Shown piece after piece: positions 1 through 6,439 of a DNA stretch of 22,953 bases (positions are counted from its first letter, which is position 1; the number at the start of each line of letters is the position of its first letter). The translations under genes were made by a program, and so were the position numbers. The stretch is from an archaeon (GTDB taxonomy: Archaea > Iainarchaeota > Iainarchaeia > CSSED10-239). Location of the stretch: assembly GCA_029563035.1 (NCBI GenBank), contig JAKQTP010000231.1:1-22953 (forward strand), read 5' to 3'. A model generated the notes under the pieces. The model was not told the origin of the DNA. It worked only from the letters and a program-made list of their open reading frames with translations, and did not search any database.

Positions 1-133
1 CTTCACATTTTTCAATTTCATTGAGATGATATTGTATTTCAGAATTGATATATATTTTTTTGTAGATTCCAGACATATCAAAACCAAGTAATTGAAAATA
101 ATTTTCAAAATTGTTAATGATTTTCGAAAACAT
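1..133 (-). CDS. Partial hypothetical protein (N-terminal 44 residues)
   Basis: An open frame begins with ATG at 131-133 and runs off the left edge of the window without a stop. The visible 44 residues (starting MFSKIINNFENYF) show no motif I recognise; the stretch is rich in Asn, Ile, Tyr and Lys, as elsewhere here. A Bacteroidota-type promoter ends only about 10 bases upstream of the ATG, which supports the start and implies a very short leader. The product cannot be named from this fragment. Confidence 0.6.
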   Translation of the reverse strand, partial: MFSKIINNFENYFQLLGFDMSGIYKKIYINSEIQYHLNEIEKCE

Positions 134-143
134 CTCTACACGG

Positions 144-175
144 TAAAAATATGTAAAAAAAACGAGAAATCCAAA
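144..175 (-). promoter_or_regulatory. Bacteroidota-type promoter for the gene leaving the left edge
   Basis: On the minus strand a TTTGGA box (TTTG at 172-175) is followed by exactly 20 bases and then TATTTTTA at 144-151. This matches TTTG-N19-TAnnTTTG with A in place of the last G of the -7 element. Spacing and flanks match the promoters at 6810, 8796, 17102 and 21393. The predicted transcript start is only a few bases before the ATG at 133. Confidence 0.6.
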
Positions 176-187
176 TTTTTTTAATCG

Positions 188-203
188 TTTTTTCTTGAAA
201 AAA
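188..203 (-). terminator. Possible weak terminator hairpin
   Basis: A perfect inverted repeat of seven bases (TTTTTTC / GAAAAAA, two-base loop) lies 15 bases past the stop of the last gene of the long operon (218-436) and just before the next promoter. The stem is almost all A-T, so it could be chance in AT-rich DNA. Position is the main support. Confidence 0.25.
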
Positions 204-217
204 GATGAGAAAACTAT

Positions 218-436
218 TTATTCTTTAGGAGGAAAAAGTGCCAGTTCCAACCCACCAATTAATTGATACACATTATAGATCAACTGCTGAGCATTGGCAA
301 CTCTCTTCTTTAAGTCTCTATGTTTTTGAATGACAGGATGTGTTAAAAGTATGGTTTCTATCATTTCAGCAATAAGATACGATCTATCGAGTGCTTCATG
401 ATAATGAAATTCATCCAGTGTTTCTTTTTCTTCCAT
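218..436 (-). CDS. Small phage-type helical protein, 72 aa
   Basis: I start this at the ATG of MEEKETLDEF (434-436), one base after the stop of the upstream gene. A longer reading from 565 would lie wholly over that gene. The protein is acidic and predicted all-helical. The pattern FHYHEALDR near residue 10, a run with HPVI near residue 34 and YQLIGGLE near the C-terminus resembles a family of 60-100 residue proteins common in phage genomes (HEALDRT...HP...YQxIG). I know of no established function for that family, so the role stays open. It is the last gene of the operon that begins at 6781. Confidence 0.75.
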   Translation of the reverse strand: MEEKETLDEFHYHEALDRSYLIAEMIETILLTHPVIQKHRDLKKRVANAQQLIYNVYQLIGGLELALFPPKE

Positions 437-437
437 T

Positions 438-644
438 TTATTTTTTTTCTTTATTTGGTCTACGTTCAAGCTGTGCTTCAGTAAAGATATGAAGCATTCC
501 ATTATTTTCCAATTCTGCAACAATTCGAGTTTCACCATTGGTGTTCTTAAATACAGACACAACAATTCCGGGGAATTTATAACCTTTTGGTTTATATACT
601 AGATCCCCAATTCTAAATTTTGTTTCATTTAAATTCATGTTCAT
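438..644 (-). CDS. Small beta-rich hypothetical protein (KOW-like pattern), 68 aa
   Basis: The core, FRIGDLVYKPKGYKFPGIVVSVF, followed by TRIVAELENNGMLHIFTEAQLERR, has the look of a small SH3/KOW-like barrel: a hydrophobic-Gly-Asp opening and an 'I.V..EL..G..HI....L' tail. Such short proteins are frequent in phage accessory regions, but no function follows from the fold. Three in-frame ATGs are possible (668, 644, 638). I chose 644 because it directly follows an A-rich leader typical of Bacteroidota starts, while 668 would overlap the upstream gene by ten bases. Confidence 0.7.
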   Translation of the reverse strand: MNMNLNETKFRIGDLVYKPKGYKFPGIVVSVFKNTNGETRIVAELENNGMLHIFTEAQLERRPNKEKK

Positions 645-658
645 TTTTTCTGTTTTAT

Positions 659-862
659 TTAAATACATATGTCAATTTTTATTTGTGCATTAAAATATGT
701 TGGTCCAATGTTTGGCCATTTTTTAATATCAATTACTCTTGGTAATAGGGTAATATCAGAAAATTTTAATTTTAAATAATCTTTCACCCATCTATTACCC
801 GATAAAAATCTTTTTTCACCTTTTTTATCGGTTGAAACTAATACGTATCCGTTTATTTCCAT
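659..862 (-). CDS. Hypothetical protein, 67 aa
   Basis: A short basic protein (MEINGYVLVSTDKKGEKRF...) with no motif I can name. The N-terminal 'GYVLVSTDKKGEKRFLSGNRWVKDY' reads as a small beta hairpin followed by a helix. The start ATG sits just before the stop of a 25-codon ORF (853-930), and its own stop lies at the start of the next gene, so it is embedded in a tightly packed operon. The conserved-looking Trp, Gly and Arg residues argue for real coding, but the function is unknown. Confidence 0.6.
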   Translation of the reverse strand: MEINGYVLVSTDKKGEKRFLSGNRWVKDYLKLKFSDITLLPRVIDIKKWPNIGPTYFNAQIKIDICI

Positions 863-930
863 TTGTTTTTTATTTTTTTAGTTAAATGCCAGCCAAAATA
901 ATGTGGACGACAATCTGTTATCCTCGCCAT
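853..930 (-). CDS. Candidate 25-residue microprotein bridging two genes
   Basis: ATG at 928-930 opens a 25-codon frame that overlaps the 3' end of the upstream gene (918-1535) by 13 bases and ends at 853, overlapping the start of the next gene by ten. It thus fills the only sizeable gap between them. The peptide (MARITDCRPHYFGWHLTKK then a basic tail) is rich in Cys, His, Trp, Pro and Gly. That is not what random AT-rich spacer yields, which would be mostly Lys, Asn, Ile and Phe. No family is recognised. Translation is inferred, not shown. Confidence 0.4.
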   Translation of the reverse strand: MARITDCRPHYFGWHLTKKIKNKWK

Positions 931-1535
931 CCGAATCCATCATTTTCGTTTTGTGTTAATTTTTTTTCTTTCACCAGTTCTTCCTTTGCTTTGTCAATGA
1001 CCAGACAACACAGATTACCTTTGTCCTCTCTATGATATTTAAGAAATTCCATTCTATTCTCATCTGTTGTTAATAGAAGAATTGTCATAGCCTCATACCT
1101 CAAATCTTCACGAATCTCTTTATTTATTGCGTTCTGAAGATCGGATGATAGCATTGATATTACTGGGGATTTGACTTCAAATCTTTTCAAATTTGAATAA
1201 ACAATACATTTCCATGTCACTTCGTACATTATTACATAATGTTCTTTATATGAAAGTTTAATTTTACATTCGGCATCTAGTAAAGGATTTACCTCATCTG
1301 TAAATTCAAGTTCACCTTCATAAACCCACACTTCTTCAACTTGTGCTCCTTTATATTTACAAGGATAATCATGATAGTGGCAATGGAATTTTTTTATTAA
1401 ACCATTAAAAATATCCAATGGAATACACCAATTTTCTTTGATTCCTTCTTCATTAAATGCTATTATATTAGCATTTTGTTTATCGCCCCATATATACAAT
1501 TTTTCGGGATTACTTCCACTTCTTATGTAACTCAT
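918..1535 (-). CDS. Hypothetical protein, 205 aa
   Basis: Full-length ORF starting MSYIRSGSNPEKLYIWGD and ending in a lysine-rich helix and FGWRG. The N-terminal half looks beta-rich, with 'GDKQNANIIAFNEEG' and a His/Cys cluster (FHCHYHDYPCKYKG, about residues 50-63). The C-terminal third, from about residue 130, is helical. The clustered His and Cys could bind a metal, but the spacing matches no standard zinc motif I know. No signal peptide or membrane segment. The gene follows a 49-residue ORF with a six-base gap in the operon. Function unknown. Confidence 0.75.
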   Translation of the reverse strand: MSYIRSGSNPEKLYIWGDKQNANIIAFNEEGIKENWCIPLDIFNGLIKKFHCHYHDYPCKYKGAQVEEVWVYEGELEFTDEVNPLLDAECKIKLSYKEHYVIMYEVTWKCIVYSNLKRFEVKSPVISMLSSDLQNAINKEIREDLRYEAMTILLLTTDENRMEFLKYHREDKGNLCCLVIDKAKEELVKEKKLTQNENDGFGWRG

Positions 1536-1540
1536 ATCTT

Positions 1541-1690
1541 TTAAATTAATTGTTCAAGATATTCTATTTTTTTTATTAAACTTGTAATAACAGATATCAA
1601 ATCTTCTTTTGTTTTCTTTTTATGATCTTCTTTTTCTTTTTTGACACTTATTTGAGTATCAATCACATAACGATTGTTATTTTGTTTCAT
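1541..1690 (-). CDS. Small charged helical protein, 49 aa
   Basis: ATG at 1688-1690 opens 49 codons ending in TAA at 1541-1543, six bases before the next gene, and neatly fills the interval between two larger genes. The sequence begins MKQNNNRYVIDTQIS, followed by a lysine/glutamate-rich middle and a hydrophobic heptad-like end (LISVITSLIKKIEYLEQLI), which suggests a short coiled coil. No function is recognised. The placement, the ATG after an A-rich leader and the amphipathic C-terminus are the evidence for coding. Confidence 0.6.
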   Translation of the reverse strand: MKQNNNRYVIDTQISVKKEKEDHKKKTKEDLISVITSLIKKIEYLEQLI

Positions 1691-1701
1691 GTTTTTTAAT
1701 A

Positions 1702-2385
1702 TTAACAATAAACAACAAATGTTTCACCCTCAACAAAAACATCAATAATATTTTCTTTAAATCGTTTTCTATTTTCTTCTGCCGTGAGATTATATTCCAC
1801 GCCAAAACCATAAGGAACGTCTCCGCTAACAATAATTTTTCCTGTTTCTGTTACTTGAAGATCTGATCCTTTTTGTTCAATATTCCCATCACCAGAGAAA
1901 TAACGATTCCAGTGATCGATAAGAACATCTTTTTTCACAACAATTTTTGATGACCACATACCATCGGCATAAAAATCACGATTAGCCCCTTTTCTTTGAG
2001 ATCCAATTTTATTATAAAGAATACCTTTACATGGAATACTTATTGTTGATACATTATTAAATGTAAGAATATTACCATCTTTCATTACAAAACGGAAATC
2101 ACCACAATGGAAATCGTCATTTCGATATGAATATGAATCATCTTGATAATCCACATCTTCATATGTATACCCCTTTTCAGATAACAACATATTAATGTCA
2201 TATACTTCTTCTTCGGTATCAATTATAAAATCTTTGAAAACCTCAAGAAATTCAGTTTCATCTTCATCGATTCGTACATACCTAAGCGTGGTGTTAGAAA
2301 ATGACTCATAAATCATATTCTTAAGTATGGTCAAATCTCTGCCATTTAATTTTTCTGGTTTACCAACAATAATATCCAGTCCCAT
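1702..2385 (-). CDS. Hypothetical protein, 227 aa
   Basis: I use the ATG at 2383-2385 (MGLDIIVGKPEKL). An upstream in-frame TTG would add only three residues. The 'MGLDI' opening is common in phage and bacterial proteins of unknown role. The protein is acidic, with a helical N-terminal third (about residues 12-70), a Tyr/Asp-rich stretch (DVDYQDDSYSYRNDDF, about 75-90) and a beta-rich remainder. The Gly-containing SGDVPYGFGVEYNLTAEENR lies near the end. No signal peptide or membrane segment. It is a middle gene of the operon from 6781. Function unknown. Confidence 0.75.
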   Translation of the reverse strand: MGLDIIVGKPEKLNGRDLTILKNMIYESFSNTTLRYVRIDEDETEFLEVFKDFIIDTEEEVYDINMLLSEKGYTYEDVDYQDDSYSYRNDDFHCGDFRFVMKDGNILTFNNVSTISIPCKGILYNKIGSQRKGANRDFYADGMWSSKIVVKKDVLIDHWNRYFSGDGNIEQKGSDLQVTETGKIIVSGDVPYGFGVEYNLTAEENRKRFKENIIDVFVEGETFVVYC

Positions 2386-2406
2386 GTTATTCAAACATTT
2401 TTACCG

Positions 2407-2670
2407 TTATATGCTAATGTTAAAAAAATCTTTTCTAACCAAATATCCTTTTTTCAAAATAATATCAATACAAGCGTCTAGAGGTGCAACTATAGAATTA
2501 GATTCAACATCAAGAACCACAAAACCACCACTAGGTCGCGGGATAATATCAATTTCAAATTCCGTTTTACTAGACATCAATTGAGTAAGTAATTGACGGT
2601 GGAATTCCAAAACACCATATGCTATTGTTAACTTTTCTCGTTGTTTTTCGATCATTGTTATCTCATCCAT
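2407..2670 (-). CDS. Hypothetical protein, 87 aa
   Basis: The first 35 residues form an amphipathic helix (MIEKQREKLTIAYGVLEFH). A beta-rich section follows (FEIDIIPRPSGGFVVLDVES), then a short helix (DACIDIILKKGYLVRKDFF). No catalytic motif or family is recognised. The gene sits between two unknowns with gaps of 21 and 33 bases. It is supported by full open length, an ATG start and a protein-like composition. Confidence 0.65.
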   Translation of the reverse strand: MDEITMIEKQREKLTIAYGVLEFHRQLLTQLMSSKTEFEIDIIPRPSGGFVVLDVESNSIVAPLDACIDIILKKGYLVRKDFFNISI

Positions 2671-2703
2671 ATGTTCTTGTGTTGTTTTTATTTTTTTTGA
2701 AAA

Positions 2704-2982
2704 TCATATTAATAATTTATATGTCGAATTATTTGTTTTGAATATCCAATATTCATCAGTTTTTTCCACAATTTCAATAATTGGTGTTGTTAACCAATAG
2801 TCCTGTTCACTAAATGAACGTGCGGTGATACTTCCAACTAGGAGTGAACAACCAACAATGGGTTCGTGTCCTTTTATTTCTTCAAAATTACCATCTTTGT
2901 CCCAGCTAATTGCATCGACTCTAGCACCACCATCTTTCAATTCACATTGACCATTATCCAATAATTTAAGTAATGTTGCCAT
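2704..2982 (-). CDS. Hypothetical protein, 92 aa
   Basis: A small acidic protein (MATLLKLLDNGQCELKDGG...) ending in YKLLI. Alternating hydrophobic residues and several Gly turns suggest an all-beta fold: 'GCSLLVGSITARSF', 'WLTTPIIEIVEKTDEYWIFKTNNSTYKLLI'. The gene start overlaps the end of the GNAT gene by 17 bases, so the two are probably translationally coupled. The fragment 'ARSFSEQDYWLTTPI...' is reminiscent of small phage unknowns, but I cannot assign a family. Confidence 0.65.
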   Translation of the reverse strand: MATLLKLLDNGQCELKDGGARVDAISWDKDGNFEEIKGHEPIVGCSLLVGSITARSFSEQDYWLTTPIIEIVEKTDEYWIFKTNNSTYKLLI

Positions 2983-3367
2983 TTGTTAATTTTATTATTA
3001 AGGTAAAATAAGGATCTTCGTCCTCATCATCATCAAAACTTTTAAAAATTTCAAAACCCAAACTTTTATATAAATTTAACGCATTTACATTACTTTTATA
3101 AACATTTAATAAAATTGTGTTTATATTAAACTTATTTCTAGTGTAATCAAAAATTTGCTTTAAAAGGAATTTCATATATCCTTTTCCTCTATATTGAATC
3201 TTTGTGCCTAATTTATATAAACCCAAATATTCCTCATTGTAAAGCCAGTCTGGTTTTTGAATGGTATATTGTGCCTCAGCCACCAATATTTTATCAAGAA
3301 ATAATTGAAATTTATTATTATTTTTATCTACAACAAATATTTTCTTTGACGATATGTTTTTGTTCAT
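2966..3367 (-). CDS. GNAT-family N-acetyltransferase, 133 aa
   Basis: GNAT enzymes transfer an acetyl group from acetyl-CoA to an amine on a small molecule, peptide or protein. The acetyl-CoA binding motif A is visible at about residues 52-70: QYRGKG (58-63, the Q/R-x-x-G-x-G/A signature) followed by a helix. Motif B follows at about 87-106 (LLNVYKSNVNALNLYKSLGFE), the usual 'N..A..LY.k.GF' ending. The length is right for a single minimal domain. The substrate cannot be inferred. The C-terminus carries an acidic insert (DDDEDEDP). The gene overlaps the next one by 17 bases and lies among small unknowns, as phage-borne GNATs often do. Confidence 0.88.
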   Translation of the reverse strand: MNKNISSKKIFVVDKNNNKFQLFLDKILVAEAQYTIQKPDWLYNEEYLGLYKLGTKIQYRGKGYMKFLLKQIFDYTRNKFNINTILLNVYKSNVNALNLYKSLGFEIFKSFDDDEDEDPYFTLIIKLTNGNIT

Positions 3368-3397
3368 GATTATTCTTTCTTTTTATAGATATCAATT

Positions 3398-3529
3398 TCA
3401 CCAAATAATATTTTTTATACCTAAGTCACAGCATTGCTTCTTCAATTTTTCCATTTCTTTATTTACTGGTATTTTTTCATACCATCGAGTATATTTCGGT
3501 CATTCCTTTCTTTTGGGATTTCTTTTCAT
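3398..3529 (-). pseudogene. Small ORF interrupted by an in-frame TGA
   Basis: ATG at 3527-3529 overlaps the stop of the upstream gene as ATGA, the standard coupling seen elsewhere here. The frame reads nine codons (MKRNPKRKE), meets TGA at 3500-3502, then stays open for 33 more codons (PKYTRWYEKIPVNKEMEKL, then KKQCCDLGIKNIIW) to a second TGA at 3398-3400. The post-TGA part reads as protein, with Trp, Pro and Cys. The simplest view is a nonsense change, perhaps TGG to TGA, in a 43-residue gene. Readthrough, a sequencing error or internal initiation at the Met codon are alternatives. Confidence 0.45.
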
Positions 3530-3753
3530 TTTCTCATTTTTTTTATTTTATGTTTCGTTTTGTTATTACCAACAGATTTAACACCATATTTATCAAGTAT
3601 TTCAAGGTCATCATCTGGTAATTCACTTATTTTTTCGTCATTCAAATTATCTATTGATTTTGATGGTTTTGACTGTTTAGTATAATCAAAAAACACGTCA
3701 TCATCAACTATACCATATTCTTTTTTCAACGATTTTCTTTTTAATGTTCCCAT
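3526..3753 (-). CDS. Small charged hypothetical protein, 75 aa
   Basis: A highly charged protein with basic ends (MGTLKRKSLKKEYG and KHKIKKMRK) and an acidic middle (VDDDVFFDYTKQS, LNDEKISELPDDDLEILDKYG). The short helix 'DDDLEILDKYGVKSVG' is typical of small adaptor or regulatory proteins, but no family is recognised. Frames on the opposite strand over this stretch are hydrophobic low-complexity shadows. Its stop overlaps the ATG of the interrupted ORF (3398-3529) as ATGA. Function unknown. Confidence 0.65.
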   Translation of the reverse strand: MGTLKRKSLKKEYGIVDDDVFFDYTKQSKPSKSIDNLNDEKISELPDDDLEILDKYGVKSVGNNKTKHKIKKMRK

Positions 3754-3755
3754 AT

Positions 3756-4520
3756 CTATTTTTTTATCATTTTCATTATTATTGTATCGTTTTGTTCACC
3801 AACTTTAGTTCCGGATTGTTTGTGCCCAACAAAAAATCTATCTCCCTGATTGAACCGATATAATGATTCCCAATCAATACTGTCAATCCATTTTTTAAAT
3901 GCTGGTGTATATTCATATTCTTTGGATATATCTTTTAATAGCCAATTTTTGAAGGCTTCTAATGTTTCGGGCATCACACCAACAAAATCTGTTAATTCAC
4001 CAAACTCATCGTCAACTTCAATTTCTTTTATATATTCATCATTTTCATCAACAAACATTATAGTTTGAACGGTTTTTTCTAATAGAATTGTTTCATCATT
4101 TGGGCCAATAGTATAATTACGACTACCAGTAATGACATCGTTAAATTCTATGTTAATACCTTTCCATTCAAGATATTCTCGTACTTTGGAATAAAACGCA
4201 CAACAACCAATTCCGGCAAAATAATTCGGAATTTGTTTATTATTTTTATTATATGTCGACGCATCAACAAAAACAAAAATTGAATTTTGTAAAGAATGAC
4301 GGATTGCTACTATTGATAATCCAGCAATTTCAAAATCTCCACTTATGATTGAACCAATAACTGGTTTACTAAAATGTCCACCTTCTCTATACATCTCTTC
4401 TGATGACAAATAAGCCCAGTTTTTGTAAATTTCAAGTGATGCGAATTTTCCTTTAACGGTGCCATCACAACTTTTCCCGTCTTTCCCAATTGCCAATAAA
4501 TCCCAATTTGAGAGTGCCAT
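3756..4520 (-). CDS. Hypothetical protein, 254 aa
   Basis: Starts MALSNWDLLAIGKDGKSCDG and has no signal peptide or membrane span. The first half looks beta-rich with several aromatic and Gly residues (IGSIISGDFEIAGLSIVAIRH, about residues 55-75; FAGIGCCAFYSK, about 100-112). An acidic section at about 155-175 (DENDEYIKEIEVDDEFGEL) precedes a helical C-terminal part with EAFKNWLLKDISKEYEYTPAFKKW split over about 188-212. I recognise no catalytic motif. It is one of the larger genes of this operon, two bases upstream of the next start. Function unknown. Confidence 0.75.
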   Translation of the reverse strand: MALSNWDLLAIGKDGKSCDGTVKGKFASLEIYKNWAYLSSEEMYREGGHFSKPVIGSIISGDFEIAGLSIVAIRHSLQNSIFVFVDASTYNKNNKQIPNYFAGIGCCAFYSKVREYLEWKGINIEFNDVITGSRNYTIGPNDETILLEKTVQTIMFVDENDEYIKEIEVDDEFGELTDFVGVMPETLEAFKNWLLKDISKEYEYTPAFKKWIDSIDWESLYRFNQGDRFFVGHKQSGTKVGEQNDTIIMKMIKK

Positions 4521-4532
4521 TTTATTACTTGT

Positions 4533-4679
4533 TTAATTTTTTTTATCGTCTAAACCTTTGTTTATGTGTTTATATTTTATGGGTTTCATTTTACTTTTCC
4601 TCTTAACTATTTTTACAGTATTTCGAGCAGTAGAAAATTCTTTCGGTGAAACCTTTGGAAAATTTTTACTTCCTTTCAT
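4533..4679 (-). CDS. Small very basic protein, 48 aa
   Basis: ATG at 4677-4679 opens 48 codons ending in TAA at 4533-4535, 12 bases before the next gene. The peptide starts MKGSKNFPKVSPKEFSTARN and is strongly basic (about 14 Lys/Arg in 48), which would suit nucleic acid or membrane-surface binding, but this is only a guess. It fills an otherwise empty interval and has an ordinary start context. A ten-base palindrome (TTTGGCCAAA, 4718-4727) lies upstream. Confidence 0.55.
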   Translation of the reverse strand: MKGSKNFPKVSPKEFSTARNTVKIVKRKSKMKPIKYKHINKGLDDKKN

Positions 4680-4736
4680 TTAACAATTCATTTTTTTTTA
4701 AGTAAATATTATTCAATTTTGGCCAAATATTATAAT

Positions 4737-4979
4737 TTATTTTCTCTTTTCTTTTAATTTATTAATTAATTCTTCAATTAATTTTTCATTTTCCCTGATT
4801 AATTCATTATATTCTTTGTTTACCAGAATTAAAACATATATTAACATACCCAGTATGAAAAAATTTAATATGAGTAATATCATTTTAATTAATGTGTAAT
4901 CAATTATTATTATAATTAATGAAGATATTAATAATAGTATGTAAAACCACCAATAATGTTCCTTAATAAAATTTTTCAT
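4737..4979 (-). CDS. Small two-span membrane protein with C-terminal coiled coil, 80 aa
   Basis: Two hydrophobic segments are evident at about residues 11-27 (FYILLLISSLIIIII) and 32-53 (MILLILNFFILGMLIYVLILV). A charged amphipathic helix of about 27 residues follows (NEYNELIRENEKLIEELINKL pattern, heptad-like). The layout suggests an inner-membrane hairpin with a helical tail in the cytoplasm. Such architecture occurs in holins, spanin partners and membrane adaptors, but nothing specific identifies one here, and the amidase is far away. The ATG overlaps the stop of the deoxyribosyltransferase-like gene (ATGA), so the two are co-translated. Confidence 0.7.
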   Translation of the reverse strand: MKNFIKEHYWWFYILLLISSLIIIIIDYTLIKMILLILNFFILGMLIYVLILVNKEYNELIRENEKLIEELINKLKEKRK

Positions 4980-5407
4980 TGTAATTTTTTTAATTCATCG
5001 ATAAGTTCATCTAATTTGAAAAACACGTCTTTTGCGAATTGATACATTACATCCCATCGCTCGGGCTCTTCATCAAAAAGAACATAACATGTTTTATTTT
5101 GACCAATCATATATCCAAGTTCAAGATGGGCGGACTTCCCACACGGCATAACAAGAATACCTATATCAGACCTGTCAATATGATGTTTATCAAATTCAAA
5201 AATATGCTTTCCAGCCCAATTGTTTAAAGCTTCCTTATATGTACTTTCACGAATTTTTTCAAACTTCCTCCAATAATCATCCGCATCTGGACCTGGACTA
5301 AACCAATCGTCAAATACCTCAAAACCTAATTTTCTGATTTCTTTTGCTATAAATGGAATTTTCTTATTTTTAAGACTTCCAATTATATAAATTACTTTTT
5401 TTTTCAT
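4976..5407 (-). CDS. Nucleoside 2-deoxyribosyltransferase-like protein, 143 aa
   Basis: This family moves or cleaves the 2-deoxyribose of nucleosides or nucleotides, in nucleotide salvage and base recycling. Visible are an N-terminal Rossmann-like strand (VIYIIGSLKN, 5-14), the helix and strand IAKEIRKLGFEVFDDW (20-35), the conserved SPGPDADDYW (37-46) and the C-terminal core SDIGILVMPCGKSAHLELG (80-98). Within that core E96 of 'HLELG' corresponds to the nucleophilic Glu of the superfamily. The FDEEPERWDVMYQFA segment follows. Length is normal. Phages often carry this subfamily, where its true substrate is rarely proven. It is coupled to a membrane protein gene downstream by ATGA. Confidence 0.8.
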   Translation of the reverse strand: MKKKVIYIIGSLKNKKIPFIAKEIRKLGFEVFDDWFSPGPDADDYWRKFEKIRESTYKEALNNWAGKHIFEFDKHHIDRSDIGILVMPCGKSAHLELGYMIGQNKTCYVLFDEEPERWDVMYQFAKDVFFKLDELIDELKKLQ

Positions 5408-5422
5408 TATTAAAAATATGTT

Positions 5423-6421
5423 TTATATGTGACAATCATACACACTTAATAATGTTTCATCTGGAATATCTTTCAAGAGTTGTGTAAATTCTTTATTCCA
5501 ATCTTTTGTTTCTTTTTCATTATTAACGACACACCACCAGCTCATTTCACCTTTTTCATACCATTTACCATCTTTAATAATAGCAAATGTTGAAATTGAA
5601 ACACACCTGTCAAGATAATTTTCGCGGGTTTCTGGGATAAAATGTTCTTGATCTTTTCCTATATTATGAACACCAAATTCAAAAAATGCACGATTGAAAT
5701 TAATTTCCCCGTTTTTATAATTTTCTTCAAATTCATCATAAAAATTTGAATAATTCTCATACTTTTCAAGTAACATACCGTCAAAATCAATATCTTTTTT
5801 ATATGCCCGATCTACACGATCACCGTTCTTGAGTTTGAAATAACCCCCCCAACGACCACCAAGTTCATACCAATCCCATTTTGCGTTTGGATTATAATAA
5901 TATCCTTGTTCATTGATATCATCAAGACCAACCCAGTGTTTGAGATATTCTTCATAACTAATGAATTTATCCTTAAGAGCAATCTTTTTTGGTGGTGATA
6001 TTTTTCTTATTATAACCTCACCTTCTACACATGTTGTTGGATTAGGTTTTGGTGGTACAGTAGAAACAATTTCATCAACCTCAAACCATTGACTACCCCT
6101 ACACCGTTTACCATTTTCTAGTTTATAATATCCTTTATATTTTTTGTGTAAACTGAGAATTGATAATGTGTCTATTTTTTCTACTTTATATGGAATAATA
6201 CGACCCGGTTTTGATTCCTTGAGAAGATCAAACAATTCTTTGGTAATTCTAAAACCCCATGACGAATTTGAATCACAATAAAATTCACTCACAATTTTTG
6301 TCTCGTATTCTTCTCTGAATTCATCAGACCTATCCTTAAACGCAACATTTAAATTTTCATTAAAAGGTTTTAATTGTTCTTCTGGTTCATCACCTATTAC
6401 AAGGACTGTGAAATGTGACAT
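5423..6421 (-). CDS. Conserved phage/bacterial protein of unknown function, 332 aa
   Basis: The opening MSHFTVLVIGDEPEEQLKPF and the later NPNAKWDWYELGGRWGGYF (about residues 178-196) are hallmarks of a widespread uncharacterised family in phages and bacterial genomes. Its members begin 'MSHFTVLVIG' and contain 'NPxAKWDWYxIGGRW'. After that motif come a charged region, 'FFEFGVHNIGKDQEHFIPETRENYL' (split over about 238-262) and a Trp-rich C-terminal section (KWYEKGEMSWW). The activity of the family is not known to me. There is no signal peptide. The gene is second in the operon started by the promoter at 6810-6841. Confidence 0.82.
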   Translation of the reverse strand: MSHFTVLVIGDEPEEQLKPFNENLNVAFKDRSDEFREEYETKIVSEFYCDSNSSWGFRITKELFDLLKESKPGRIIPYKVEKIDTLSILSLHKKYKGYYKLENGKRCRGSQWFEVDEIVSTVPPKPNPTTCVEGEVIIRKISPPKKIALKDKFISYEEYLKHWVGLDDINEQGYYYNPNAKWDWYELGGRWGGYFKLKNGDRVDRAYKKDIDFDGMLLEKYENYSNFYDEFEENYKNGEINFNRAFFEFGVHNIGKDQEHFIPETRENYLDRCVSISTFAIIKDGKWYEKGEMSWWCVVNNEKETKDWNKEFTQLLKDIPDETLLSVYDCHI

Positions 6422-6439
6422 AGTTGTTTTTTTTTATTG

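Noticed and set aside
3354..3685. Plus-strand open frames rich in Phe, Ile and Ser
   Set aside because: They are complements of lysine-rich minus-strand genes and of the interrupted ORF. They are low-complexity and lie against the direction of all other genes.
4718..4727. Ten-base palindrome TTTGGCCAAA as an operator or promoter
   Set aside because: The TTTGG box has no TAnnTTTG at a suitable distance, and one palindrome of this size is weak evidence.
3398..4979. Recoding of TGA as tryptophan
   Set aside because: TGA ends at least nine genes inside ATGA overlaps, and conserved Trp residues in the sigma factor and others are encoded by TGG.
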